The translations under genes and the position numbers were made by a program. The notes under the pieces were generated by a model. The model did not search any database and was not told the origin of the DNA. It saw only the letters and a program-made list of their open reading frames with translations. Shown one piece after another: positions 11,465-24,242 of a stretch of 64,000 nt of DNA. How positions within the stretch are numbered: the stretch's first letter is position 1; each line of letters starts with the position of its first letter. This DNA comes from Straminergon stramineum (Eukaryota > Streptophyta > Bryopsida > Hypnales > Calliergonaceae): positions 17,052,501 through 17,116,500 of the forward strand of contig OY987268.1 of the NCBI GenBank assembly GCA_963920665.1. The letters are read 5' to 3'.

Positions 11465-14274
11465 TTCTGTGCATTCAGTTAATATCTCTAAGAAACTCTG
11501 CTTGCGAAATTAGTATATTTACAGTTCGGTTAGTTGCGTGTTTTGGGCATTATAAATTGTCATCCGGTAGAAGACTGAGGAGTGTCGATGTGAAATTGTG
11601 AATTAGCAGCTAGTGTTGAGACTGGGGAGTTGGGGAGTTATCGGACAGTATTTCAACAGTGCATCATTAAAATTTAGATGCTCAGTTTAGGGGCTACACA
11701 TTAGAATGTTTGACGTTAAGTACGTACGCTCCTGTGTATATTATAGAATTGTGTGCGGTTGTATTTTATTTTCCTGTTTAATAGGCAGGAGTTATATACT
11801 GTGTAATATGAAAGCAGATGCATATTGACCTGACCAGATGCTTGTAATGTTGTTTTGTTAGTTGCTATGAAGGAACTTTCATCTCTGTCAAAAAATTAGA
11901 TGCTCATGATGGGTTTTGAAATGCACGCTAGACACCTTTACAGATTCGTAGAAGTGGGATGCCCTGAGGTAATGTCAACAGGCTAAGACGCTAAGTAGAC
12001 TCCTTGCCTAACCGTCTGTGAATATTATCTTGACAGTTTCCCAACTTTCCAACCTCCTACTCAAAGATGGTTATTATTATTTTTTCCATGGCCATGGAAA
12101 TTGGGTGCTTCTTCTGAGGACATGAATGCTCCTTTGCTTTGGAGAATAATTATTGGTTTCTTACACTGTTCATAGGTGTTTATTGCTGGCTTATTTTATG
12201 CAGTGGATTTGAGGCCGGTAAGCTTGAATGGAGCATCATTCATGCATGTATTCATGTTTGTGAATTTGACGGAGAGACCCGTCTATTTGAGTGATGACTG
12301 TAACCAATCCAGACCTCCATTCAACCTTCCTAGAAAGTAGGTCGTGGACTATTTTAGCGTGCTTTGTACTTTAGAATGCACCCAATCCAACATTCTAATT
12401 GGCTCTCATGCCTCAAAGGAAATGCACCTCAAAGTAGGACATTGACTATGATGGTTGAAAAGCGAGGACAGTATTATTCTTGAAGTCTTTGGGAGGGACC
12501 CCATTGCAAAAGGGATATCAGAGGCAGGGTTTATATTTTGGGGATTTTTCCAAGTCTTAGGACTCAGTCTGAGGTGATGTTTGAAAAAAAAATATTGAAA
12601 TATTTTGCAAGATATTCTTCAAGATTAAATGGCTAAAACCACCAAGAATCACCCATTCCAATAATCACCCAACGCAGAATGATTTCGCCACATCTGGATG
12701 AATGCTCATAAATTTGGATTCATGAATTAAATGAAGTCTCATCCTTGATCTACAAATGTGAGAATCAATTCATCACTTGAGTCAAGATTGCAAGTTACAA
12801 TACTTAGGACGATTGAAAAATAATCAAATCTCTTGATTGATGGCTTTGGATCCCCCACTTCCGTCATTCACAAGCTCAATTCTTGAATTCAAGGTGGTCT
12901 TTGGAATCTTATATAGACATATTCCATCTTCATTGTGTGCAGAAATGGCATGGTCAGAGATGAACGGGAGGAAAATCAGACAACACATGGCCTTCAAAGT
13001 CAGACTGTTATGACTTGAATTCAAAGGCCACTGTGTCTGATCAAATTTGAATAATGAAAGATGCTCAGGTAGACGATAGAAATGCAAGAAAAGAGTGCAA
13101 AGTAGGTATCGTACCTAAGAATGTCAAAGTTCTTGTGCATTCGATTTTAAAATACACATATCACCTTGTGAGGATAGGCTAAAGGCACAATCTGGATACG
13201 TTGAAAGTCCACTACTCATTTTCTTGTGACGATAAGTTAACAGAATCCTTTTCCTTTTTCAGGTCTTGCAACCTCCTGACAATGGTTCTCATCACCTTTG
13301 AAAAGTGTTAGTCAACAAGCACACCATTATTCAGACACTCTATAGTCCACTACAAAATATTCTTCAACAATGGAGTCAGGGTGTCATTTGAGTCGGGGAT
13401 ATAAAGGTTATTTGGGTGATCCATATTCAACACAAATAAAAATACTGTTTTTTCTAAGTAGGTCGTTTTTTTCTAACTTGTGAATGCCGTTTTCTTCTTC
13501 TTTCTACATTGTTAAATGTTCAGCACCTAACAATGAACCATATGTTGTACCTTTTTTAATTCTTTTGCAGGGAACTTCCAGTCATACTGAATAATATTAT
13601 GCACATCGTGCCCTACTTGTACACACTGCATTATTGAACAATTGCACTATTAATGCAAATAAGAATACCGATAGTCACCTAACCTAAAAAAGATAAGATT
13701 CATTTCTTTCTAGTTAGCAGCCAATCATTATAATACGCCCAAAATAAGTTAGATAAGTGCACCCAAATTCTTCACTGACCAAAAATTATGGGGTCTAGAT
13801 TCTTCTCTAGAATGAAGATACTAATTCCAAAGATGTACAGACTAAATCCCAAATCCTAATGATGCTTTCTTACTGAAAAGGCGTCCAAATAATGCAAGTT
13901 AAACTGAGTTGGAATCCTCTTTCACTTGCCAATACGACCCAATAACAATAAATTATCATAGAATACTGGTATCAACGCAGCTCAATTGCAATTAGTGGTG
14001 ATTATAAATGCACATAAAACCAGAATCTCGGCAACCAGGAGAAGACTCGAAAGTCACATGCGTGATGCTCAGGGAGTGGTTAGCACCTGTCTTCCGGATT
14101 CCATTTCGGTAGGTGTTTAGGCAGAGAAAATCCAACCAGAAAATCGAGTGCAACATTTCAGAAATTAGGACTAAAATTAATTAAAGCAATGCAAAGTTCC
14201 TGCACGGTGTTGCAACGCAGCTAATTTAAGAGGCAGAAACCATATGCCAAGGGTGAGGATCCCAGACTTCTGTA
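11465..14274. other. 3' flanks of two convergent genes; nothing else recognised
   Basis: The transporter (+) and the CRS2-associated factor (-) both end toward this region, so it holds two 3' UTRs and their polyadenylation regions. I see no strong reading frame, TIR element or tandem array. The minus-strand frame at 12824-13087 resembles no family I recognise. Confidence 0.45.
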
Positions 14275-17200
14275 CTAGGGAGCTAATAGTTTAGCTAATT
14301 CATCAATTTCTAACAGCCCAGAAGGGTCCTTCGGTACCCTGTCAAGCACTGAAGGATCCAACCTTGGTTTAAGATTTTTCAATGCCTTCTTGCCTACTAT
14401 TTCATTACTATTTCTTTTGTTCCGAGGTTTAGCAGGAGCTCCGTAAGCTCCACCGAAATGACTCTTCACTACTTCAAATACTGCGTCAGGGTTAACCTCA
14501 TCCTCATCCAATATCAAAACGTCGTCTGAATCTTTTGCTTCTTCCCACAATGATTCGAATTCTCTAACTGCTTCCTCAACTTTCTCGTCACTCTGACTAC
14601 CACTTAATACTGCTCCTGTTTCTTCATCTTCATCCATTCCAGCGGAGGGTGCCAAGCCGGTATCCTGCAGAGGCACACTTGATTCAGGTAAGGTGGCTTC
14701 ATGGCGAGCCTTAATCTCTGCATCTTCTACTTCTTCCAGGATTGATTCCGGTTCACTGTCTTGCTCATATGCCGCTTCAAGGTCATGATCTACCTCAGTA
14801 CTTGATTCATCTGTGTCTGTATCATCGTCGTACTCATCGCTGTCTTCGTCTTCCTGGACGCTGCTATCTGCAGCGAAATCTAATGTTTCACCGTCTTCGA
14901 CTTCCTGGATGTCGCTATTTACAGCAGAACCTAATATTTCACCGTCTTCACTTATCAGCATTTGCTCCAGCAACTCTCGTCCATCTTCAGGTAGCTCTCT
15001 TCTGAAAGGTGGGACAGTTTCGCCAGAGTTATCTTCTTGAACTCCATCTGGGGATTCCACTTCGGACTTCGGTCCCTTCCACATCAAGATACTCTCACGT
15101 TCGAAAGAAAGGAGAATACATGGCACCAGATCCTGTGAGGGTAAAAAAAATCAGAGGTGATTAAGGTGCAGGAAATGAAACAGTAACCAGTAACCAATGA
15201 GCGGCAGTCAGTTTGAGAAGGTAGTAGCCCCCATTTGCTCTTGAATATACACGAACAATGCTAAAACTAAAGGAATAGTTTGGAACATAAATTGGAACTG
15301 CCAAGGTCCTCATATACATGCAGCAAGAGAAAGGCAAAACTGCCGAAGTATGTCGTACAATGGAGATGCGAACAGAGACTCAAAGCATATCAGTAAATAA
15401 GCAATGCAATGTAAAGCACAGTATTACCCTAAGTTTCGCACCAATCTTCTTAAAGTCACTAGGATTCATGTCGTGGCAGTCCACTTTAACCAGATCATCA
15501 GCTCTGAAGGCAATTTGGACATCCCGAACAAGATTTAAGTACACTCCATTTTTTCCTGCCAACCAAAGACACGGGGTTATTAGGGTCTTCAGGCACAGAG
15601 CACGTAGTGACGATTCTTGTCATTTCATTACATGCGCATTTAAGGTTTAGGGTTTAAGGATCAGCGAGAGAAAGGTCTCCAGCAATTTATTTTGAGACTC
15701 TTATCTCTAGTCAATTGCTTACAGTTGCAAAATCTCCACTTCCAGAATCATACCTAGGTGACAAATAGCTGGGAGTTTCCGCCCCAGCTTCCGCAATTCG
15801 TTGGCCTCTTCGACTGTCAAACCTGCAGGTGCTTTTTCAATAAGCTTAGGATATATAGGTGAGGGTGGTTTCCACAGCATTAGCGGAATTATAGGCCGAG
15901 TCTTGTAATTGTAATTGCGTCCACGAAAGAGATAAACTACACCCCCAGAACGTTGAATGATCTTGCCTCCAGATTTCTCCTGCACATAGAAACCATCACT
16001 TTATCAACCACTTCCTCATCAACATCACTGGGTTACATAGCTAACAGAGACTCTAGGTAACCCACTAAACATGTAAACTTGATCCTGATGGAAAAGGAAA
16101 ATGCCAGACCTCAAGCACTCTGCAAACATTGTCCATGTCCACGGTCGGGACACCCTTGCACTTTATTTTACAAACTCGACGACGCTTCCAGTGTTCATGC
16201 ACAAGGTTCAGCATGTTGTGCGTCAAACCATCTCTCCCTGCACATGATGAACATCACAAAAAATAAGCTTTGCCGTGCCATAAGGTATAGATTACTAAAA
16301 CTGATAAGGAACCTCACATCGTATCCTATACTCCCATCTCTTATACTGAACCCAAGTTCCCAAAAGCAACTCACACACTCACTTGACCCTTCAATTTTAC
16401 AAGCGATGTTACCATGACTTGGCTGAATGTTTATGGCAACTCATCATGGAATGAAAATGAGGTTGTCTACTGTCCCTTCAATAGTAATCTACAACCTCCC
16501 ACTTTGAATGATTGCAAAACAAATTCAAACCCAGCAAACAACCAAACTGATCTCAACAGATTTGGCTCTCTTAGAGATCTCTCCACAGCTTTATACCGAC
16601 CTCCTCAAAGTCACACTCGTACATATGAAAAATTGACGCAAACAATCTCCTCGACCTTAAGATATTCAGGATCACAATGCAAGAGAAAAATTTAACTGAT
16701 TCCAAAGGAAAGACTTTAGACCTAAATTGAGCTGGCGGTCCTCTTTCTGAGCACGCATGACAAGCTCCTTCACCTCGGCATCGATCAGAGGCGCTCCCAT
16801 AATCTCTTCCCTGGATCGGCCCAGCTTCGGCCCTTCCCCTTCTGGAAACGGCCCAGGTTGATGCACATGCTTCACGCCCTTCTTCCCAACTGGAGGTGGA
16901 TTGAAAGAATCGAACTCCCGTGGCTTCTTCTTGCTCTTCGCAAGAGGAGGTCGTCCTGTCCACGGACGGTTCACTCCTTCGGGACCAAATGGCGAGTAAA
17001 CTGGCTCCCGAAATCCTAATGGTGACACGTTCGGGGTTTCGGAGTAACTGTAGATGTAAGGCTGTTCGGGTTTGATAACAGACGGTATGAAATCAGAAGA
17101 AGAAGCATCAGCTGAAGCTGGTTTCGAGGGAGAGAAAGGTCGTTTATCTGAATAAATCTGATATTGATTTCCAGCTGCGGTCTTTGTTTTAGGTCGCGAG

Positions 17201-17859
17201 GGCTTAGAGGGCTTGCCAGAAGATGGAGGAACTGGAGAATAGCGTACCGACCGTTGAGGTTTCACATCGTAGTCTGTTCGCTGATTGTACAAGCTCGATT
17301 TCTGGAAAGATTTGCTTGGCTCCGGAGATCCCATCCAACCACCGATTTCGTCATCAAAATCCTCCTCCCCTGACCTAATTCCTCTGCTCCGAGATGGCGA
17401 ATCATTATCAGAGTCTGACGAGGCAGCATTTCTTGTGCTAACCTTAATTCCAGCGTTTCTATCGCGGTAATCTATGCTATTATCAGTACCTCTGTTCTTA
17501 AGCACATTCTCCCAATCTTCTCCATCGTCGTCGTCGTCGTCCTGGGGAAATTTGCTGGCGGTACTACTTTGGCTTCGCCTGCGATTCTGTAGGAAGCCAC
17601 TTGACAAATCGTATGCCGTAGTCCGCTTCTTCTGAGGCGACTCTGAAAGTCCCTTGTCGTCTCCTGCTGCTACACCCGAGGAGATGGTAGCTACAGAGCG
17701 TTGCCAGAGTCGAGGGCGAAGAACGTTAGAGCACGAATGTAGTTCCGAGATTGGGAGGCGAATGAGGGAGGAGTACGAGGAGGAGAATTGACGCAAAGAC
17801 AGGAATCGAAGCCTGTACGACAAGTGAAAAGTGGGAGCGATGCCCAGCTTCATGGCCAT
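14275..17859 (-). CDS. CAF: CRS2-associated factor, chloroplast CRM-domain group II intron splicing factor
   Basis: Five exons on the minus strand: 17859-16722, 16237-16110, 15979-15754, 15555-15428 and 15132-14275, about 825 residues; all junctions are GT-AG and in frame. Residues 1-60 are Ser/Arg/Leu-rich, like a plastid transit peptide. Then come an acidic/Ser linker (Asp run at 107-112), [20 protein letters not shown], the [12 protein letters not shown] signature, and SREEIMG opening the first CRM domain (about 349-460; [43 protein letters not shown]). The second CRM domain (about 475-560) contains [23 protein letters not shown] and [11 protein letters not shown]. In the family, CAF1 and CAF2 bind the peptidyl-tRNA-hydrolase-like CRS2 and splice subsets of chloroplast group II introns. 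The FNPPP.GKKGVK and SYSETP motifs fit chloroplast CAF1/CAF2 better than the mitochondrial paralogues. The C-terminal tail (about 565-760) is very acidic and longer than I recall for flowering-plant homologues. Confidence 0.93.
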
Positions 17860-20800
17860 CCGACAAGTGAAAAGTTGGGTGAGAGTAATTGGATGCCAAT
17901 GGCAGGCCTACACTTTGAGAGTTTGCCCGTGATGTTCAGCAAACCGAGGCTTGAGCTCTTCTAGCTAGTCCCTAGTGTGCGAATGGACCTGCTCTCCACT
18001 CTTGAAGAACCTTAAGTTGGGCACTGCTTGCATTCTCCATTTCCGCATCAAAGTCTGCACCCCAGACACAATTCACACGAAAATACTAATTATAGAACAA
18101 AACGAGGGCCAATATTTTGCTCTCCGATTGAATAGCAGGACAATCCCCTAACCGACTATATACGCTTGTATTCTCCAATCCGCAGTTTGACCGTCACAGA
18201 AGGAAAAGGTAACCACGAGACAGCGTCTCACGTAGCCTCTCTCAGATTTTCTCACCTCGAGAAACAAAATGAAACCCTATCTTGAAATTACCACCAATCA
18301 GTTGATCAAACCCGCCGATACAATCCCAAACAGTGCCTGATCTCGGACTTGCAGAATTCCAAAATTCTTGACGAGGTGCTTCCTGCATGGGGCATAACCC
18401 TAAACCCAACTCTCAGTATTTGCGACGAGCTTCAAAATTGGACTATACTGCAGAGAAAGGATCCTATGTGTGGACTTAGGCTCTGAAATTCTCCTACTCC
18501 CTTGCAAAGGTTTCCCTGCCAGTGAAGATTCAACGAAAGAATGAGTAGTTCACCCGTACTGCACTTCGCACGGTATTTTGCGGTGCTGATAATCTTGTTC
18601 AGTAATTTGGAAGTCCCGGTCTGAGGAATCCTGCTCCACAATAAACTGAATGGTGTCTGGCCCGCTACAACAACATGGACCCCTCCCTGCCTAGTGCCTA
18701 CAACAGTTTCTGAGATTCCACTAACTCCTCGATACTCTGGTCTCCAATGCTGCTTCCCCAGGAGGTACAAGCCGAAACCCTGGTTGGTCAAGAGCCCGTT
18801 TGGCCAAATTCACGCAAGCTCAGAATGGAGGGCTGATCGCGGGAGCAATACAAGACCAGAAACCCTAACCCCAACGCCGAATGGCCAATTCTGTAGGCGA
18901 CGACGCCGACCACAGGAGTTTCATATTTCAATCTAGATAAACCCTCAGTCTAGATAAACCCTCTCTTATATAAATATTATCCACGGAATATTCCCCAATT
19001 CAATCTCAGGAAAATCTTCCCTAATCCACGGAATTGCATAACGTAGAATACAATTCTTGTCATTGTTTGGCATGCATAATTATTATTGCATTTTTCTACA
19101 ATTTCAATCAGATATACCAAATTTCAATTTTTTAAATCAAAATTTTACTTTTGGTAAAAAGCTTTACTTAAATTTTGACTTCTCCTTAGTGTGAATTTTG
19201 AATTCTTTCGGAAATCATTTCTAAACAAAAAGATGTGCATATAGATGTTTCTTGAATATCCATACAATTGAGTTTTTTAGGAATTCATAACCAAGGTTTT
19301 GCAATTGACTATCATGTAAAAGGCATGAGATTGAAATAAATAAAATTCTCCCTAAATAAAATTCTCATTATTAAAAAAAATGAAACTTGCTTTGCTAGAT
19401 TGGGATTGCATAAAAGTACAAGAATAATTATGCATAATTAAAAATGCCAATTGTATTTTGCATTATATAAATTTCACAATAGGCAACTTCTATATTAATT
19501 AGATCCTATGGTGTAGTGAATCTTTATGGTGTAACCTCATCTTGAATGCTAATGTTAGCAAAAAATAATTATAGTCATTAACTAAAGGCTAGCTAAAGTC
19601 AATTTGCATATCATGCACTCTAGCGACAATGAAAAATATAATAATGTATGTTAGGTAGCATGGGGCCCATAAATATTATTGAATTCAAAAATGAAAGAAG
19701 AACTTTCTTTGTGTGAGCCACAAAACTTAAGCCACCTCATTCTTTAGGTGAACATTCTTTCTTAGATACTTAATCTTTCTTTATCTTAAAATTTTTCCTT
19801 CTATGATTGATCAATATTATTACAACAATCACCTTTGCATGAAATATTTTTGAAACATTATACAATACACTAAAAAATACCCAAGAATGCAATTAACTAT
19901 GTACTAAATAATATCAATAATATCACTATTAAACACTCCATTGACATTTTCTTATACAAATGAAAATTATAAAATAATCAACTACTATCAATCATGCTTG
20001 ACCCACCCTATCATTTTCATCACATACATTATCCAATCATACCATTGAAAACAAAATAAATCACCAACAACCACATAGAATACAAATATCACTTATTAAA
20101 CCAAATAGAAAACCAACTTCTACACCTTGTTACAAATTTAAATTCTTATATTCAACAAGTTTAAGTTCAAGTTCTTCTAACTACATAAGGTTCACAAGCC
20201 TATTACTACCTTGATTTGCAATGTGAACATTTTGGAGTTTAACTCCAAGAGGGGCACACATTTTTCAAAGGTGTGCACTTGTTTCATGAATCAAACCCTT
20301 GTAAAATTATAATTTTACCATGAAAATTGTAAATTCTCTAAATTTTTGAAGTGATGTGCCTTGAAATTACAAAACCACTTAGAAAGTGGAGTCATAAGCA
20401 TCCTATACACAAATTGTAACCACCTTTCCAAATATCTAATGACATTTAAGCATTTATCATTAAAATATTGACACGTGACCTCTTCTTGACATTAATGCAA
20501 TGATTTTGTCAAAAACTGAATGGATTTGAATGAGCTTTTGGATGGAATTGAGGCCAAAAGTAGGATGAAAGAACTCAATAGAAATAGGTTGGTCTACCTT
20601 ACAATTTCTCTTTTGAATTGAAGATATATATGGTAGAACCATCAATGACTAGCCAGGCCCTATGGTCAATATATAGGTAATGGAAAATTCAATAGAGAGA
20701 TGTCTAATAAATAACCATTAGTTTCTTAGTTTCCTACCATCTTCTAGCCATCATTGTTATGACACATGTACTTTGTTCTGAGAACCAAATTAGTCTTTAG

Positions 20801-21170
20801 ATGATTGGTGATGCAAGAATCTATATATTGGGAATGGATACAAGCCAACTTTGGGCTTCTAAAATTCACAAAAAATTTAAATTTAAGGGAAAAAATTCTG
20901 AAAATTTGACTATATCCATCATTTCTATCTCTATACAAGGCAAAAAAATTAACAATGCCTTCTACTACTCTAGATCATGCACAAAATGCTTAAGTGACTA
21001 GTAATGGGTGATATATATATAAATATAAATATATTTTATTTATTTTATTTTAATCTTTTTGACACAAGCATGTTGAAGAACACACAGCAAGGATTTTTGT
21101 CAAGGAGAAAGGTTGATTTCACGTCAGATAAACTAACCTCTCTCTACTATAATATTGGATTCACTCATAA
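17860..21170. other. Intergenic region between divergently transcribed genes
   Basis: The first ~1 kb (17860-18950) is less AT-rich and is the likely promoter and 5' UTR of the splicing factor. It contains telomere-box-like AACCCTAAACCC near 18396-18407. From about 18950 to 21150 the sequence is very AT-rich with no gene-like frame. I see no intact mobile element in that part. Confidence 0.45.
18396..18407 (-). promoter_or_regulatory. Telo-box-like motif upstream of the splicing factor
   Basis: AACCCTAAACCC, about 540 bp upstream of the splicing-factor start codon. Telo-boxes (AAACCCTAA) are common near transcription starts of plant housekeeping and translation-related genes. Here the position alone is suggestive. 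Confidence 0.3.
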
Positions 21171-21533
21171 TAGGGGTAGTCACAGTTCCTCTACTATCTT
21201 AGATTTCCGTGGAGAATGAGGATGTTCTGGTTCTAGGTTGGTTCTCCGCATGCGTGTGGAAAGGGAATATTCTTCTTTGGAGAAGTTTTCTCCATGCCCA
21301 TTCTTCTTCTCTGGAGATGAAGAATGGGCGTGGAGAAACTTCTCCAAAGAAAATATTCTATTTCGGACTACGCTATGGCTCCCCATTGGCTCCCCATCGA
21401 TCCTCCACATCTCATTCTCTTAACGAATAAGGGGTGTTACACTGCCTTCACCCGCTAATGCTTTCCATGGGTTCCTATTACTTCTCATTCTCCACGGAAA
21501 ATTTTGATGGTGGAGGAACTGTGACTACCCCTA
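21171..21533. mobile_element. Foldback MITE with nested inverted repeats
   Basis: The terminal inverted repeats are TAGGGGTAGTCACAGTTCCT at 21171 and its complement ending at 21533, with essentially perfect pairing. If the flanking TA on each side is the target duplication, the element is 21173-21531, a Tc1/mariner-type MITE. A second pair lies inside: TTCCGTGGAGAATGAG near 21205 against its complement near 21485. A third, central palindrome pairs TTCTTTGGAGAAG near 21281 with CTTCTCCAAAGAA near 21339. The whole element can fold back on itself. It ends about 200 bp before the JmjC gene's start codon, so it lies in the promoter or 5' UTR. Confidence 0.8.
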
Positions 21534-21640
21534 ATGTCTTAGTTCTGAAGTTTCACTTAGGACCCAACATGAACACACGCCAACCCAATAAAACGGTTGG
21601 AGTTCCTCTCCGAATCCTCCGGTTTGGGATTTAGGGTAAG

Positions 21641-21654
21641 GTTTAGGGTTTAGG
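21641..21654 (+). promoter_or_regulatory. Telo-box / short interstitial telomere motif
   Basis: GTTTAGGGTTTAGG lies 78 bp before the JmjC gene start codon and carries the plant telo-box on the minus strand (CCTAAACCCTAAAC). A second TTAGGG lies a few bases upstream. This position near the start fits known telo-box placement, where the motif binds Myb-type and Polycomb-recruiting factors. Confidence 0.45.
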
Positions 21655-21731
21655 ATTCGGGAGACACCGCGCACATTGGCTTCGTGTAATACTCTTTTCT
21701 GACGTTTCATTTTGAGCTCACAGGCAAGGAG

Positions 21732-24242
21732 ATGAACGGTGCAGAGGTTGAAGGCGGACATATACGAAAACGGGGTGGTCTCGAACGCAAGCGGAGGAGA
21801 AAAGCAAAATCGAAGAAAAGATCATTACGAAATGCTGAAGCAGAGTTGGAATTACCTAATTGCGGTGGTGTTGAAGAAGAAGGAGGTGAGGAAAAGCAGT
21901 ATGGTCTTCAAAGGGGATCGCACAGCTACGGCATTCAACCGTTGGGAAACCTTCTACTTAGCGCTTCGGATTGCAATCTGAGAGATGTGGGTCTTGGAAC
22001 ATTGCAAGTGCTGAGTGACGAAACAATCTATGAAATTTTGAGTAACTTGGATGGGCGTGATTTAGCACGCCTCGCTCTTGTAAGCAAAGCTTTCTATGTG
22101 TTCGCGCACCAGGACTCGTTGTGGCGGAACTTGGTACTGGATAATTACAAGGGAATATTAGGGTTTAAAGACTGTTGGAAGACGACGTATGTGGCGACTC
22201 TTGTGCCAAAATATGGAGGTTCTCCTCACCTCCCTTTGAAGGTACGCAGCGACCCTTTCACTGTCCCCAAGGATTCATGATTTCAGAATGTACAAAAAGA
22301 TTGATCATATTCTGAAAATTTTATTGAGATGGGGTCAATTTTTATATCCCCTGGATCAGTAGAGGACAATGCATGTGCTGATCCATATATTAACTAAAAT
22401 TGAACTCAAGAAAGTTCCTACATGACGTACTCAAATCTGTTAAAAACGAAAGGCCTAATTTGGGCCCTTTTGGACCTTTAGGGTTTTATTTTTCATTACT
22501 CATTGTGTTTTCTTAGTTCTCTCTCTCTCTCTTTTATTGTTTGCGAGCAGTATCCTATCCTATTTGGAAGTCTTCTCTTTAATTAGCATCTTTGTTTTGT
22601 CGACCAGGTGAAAAATTTCTATTCGGACTACCTTTTCCAAAGCTGGTTGTGTGCAAGCCTCGAGATAAAATCAGAGTGGTTAAGCACTGACAACATTGAG
22701 AAACGCGAGAATCTTTCCGTAGAAGACTTTATCCGAGATTTCGAGGAGCCGAACAAGCCTGTTCTCCTCCGTGGTGCATTAGATTCCTGGCCCGCTTTAA
22801 AAAAGTGGGACCGTGAGTACCTTTTGCATCACGCTGGAGATGTTGAATTTGCTGCAGGTCCTATCCACCTCAAACTCAAAGATTACTACACTTACGCAGA
22901 CTCTGTTGAAGAGGAACGTCCTCTTTACATTTTTGACTCCAAATTTGCAGAGAAGGCTCCACAGCTAGCTGCAGACTATGAAGTGCCCATTTACTTTCGA
23001 GAGGATCTTTTCTCCATTCTTGGTGAGGCGAGGCCAGATTATCGGTGGCTGATTGCTGGTCCGGCCAGGTCTGGTTCCTCCTTCCACATTGACCCCAACA
23101 GTACTTCGGCATGGAATGCTGTTGTGAGAGGGGCCAAGAAGTGGGTGATGTATCCACCGGAAATGGTGCCCCCAGGGGTGTATCCAAGTCCCGACGGGGC
23201 GGACGTGGCGACTTCCGTTTCCATCACAGAGTGGTTCATGAATTTCTATGCGGAGACCAAGCAGCGGGGGCAGAGACCTGTGGAGTGTATTTGCCGAGCG
23301 GGGGAGGTCGTGTTTGTGCCAAGGGGGTGGTGGCACGTTGTGATAAATTTGGAGGAATCCATTGCTATAACCCAGAATTTTGTTAGCAGGTATGAAGTGT
23401 TGACTTAACTTGCATCATTTGCATGTAAGGTAGAGGATACCGTTTGCGTCACTTCTTGCATTTTAACCAACATGTAGGAGTGTATTTTGTGAGATCCGTA
23501 TAAAGCTGCGGAGAGATCACTTAGGGTACACGTGCCAAAATCTGTACAGGATCAACTTTTATTGCTATGTACGAATTGGGAGGTTGTAGGCCAATACAAG
23601 AGACGGTACCTTAGTTGAAGACTAGCTCAGTGTATGAATATATGAGTTGCTGTTGGGAACAGGAGTCAGTATAGGAGACGAAATGAAGTCCCTAACGGTT
23701 TTAGACCCAAGGAGGTGTACATTAGACCTCTAAAACTAGTTGTCTATGTTCTTCGTTGTTGCCCTCTAGTCTTGGTTCCAGCTTCATATGCCCTTATCTA
23801 TATGTGAATCGATAATATCCTCGTTCGTTCTTTCAAATATGAATTTCAGGTCAATTTGTGGGCGATTATGACGATATCTTGACAGCTTTTGTTGTGCATT
23901 TCTTCTTGCAGACTATTAATCTGCTGACTTGCCATCGGGATGTCTGACCTGCCCCCTATTTCGGTTACTAACCTGATCATGTGGTCGTGTCGCAGAAGCA
24001 ACATTTTACATGTACTGGAGTTCTTGAGCAGGCCAAATTCTCAGCATTTGGTATCGGGAACGAAAGACCGAGTCAACCTTTACGCGAAGTTCCGATCCAC
24101 ATATGAGTCCCTCTACCCTGGGGCTATCGAGGCTATAGAGCAAAAAACTGAACAACGGGAGGCCGACCTCCGGAAGGCGAAGACTTCAATATGGGACAAT
24201 ACTACTGATGTCATGACTGGAGGCTTTAAATTTAGCTTCTAA
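21732..24242 (+). CDS. JMJ22: F-box and JmjC-domain protein, JMJ22/JMJD6-type 2-oxoglutarate Fe(II) oxygenase
   Basis: Three exons, 21732-22241, 22608-23389 and 23996-24242, encode about 512 residues with phase-consistent GT-AG junctions. Residues 20-31 are strongly basic, a likely nuclear localisation signal. An F-box lies at about 91-136 (LQVLSDETIYEILSNLDGRD, then SLWRNLVL), giving a possible link to an SCF ubiquitin ligase. The JmjC fold follows: the iron-binding triad is H330-x-D332 (FHIDPN) and H413 (GWWHVVIN), and N340 and K347 have the JMJD6 spacing for 2-oxoglutarate binding. The closest family I know is Arabidopsis At5g06550 (JMJ22), reported as a histone arginine demethylase acting with JMJ20 in light-dependent germination. 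All catalytic residues are present, so an active enzyme is expected; the substrate here is inferred. The C-terminal ~80 residues (SNILHVLEFLSRPN...) match the usual plant tail. Confidence 0.92.

Noticed and set aside
14263..14278. CAGACTTCTGTACTAG around the splicing-factor stop codon also occurs at the end of the CACTA MITE (30122-30137), as if a transposon footprint supplied the stop.
   Set aside because: One shared 16-mer is expected by chance in about 64 kb searched against itself, and no other transposon sequence adjoins the stop codon.
15640..15655. TTTAGGGTTTAAGG as a promoter telo-box.
   Set aside because: It lies within an intron of the splicing-factor gene, far from the start, so a promoter role is unlikely.
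21209..21430. Overlapping frames on both strands (about 73-76 residues) upstream of the JmjC gene.
   Set aside because: They mirror each other because they lie in the foldback MITE; none has a recognisable domain.
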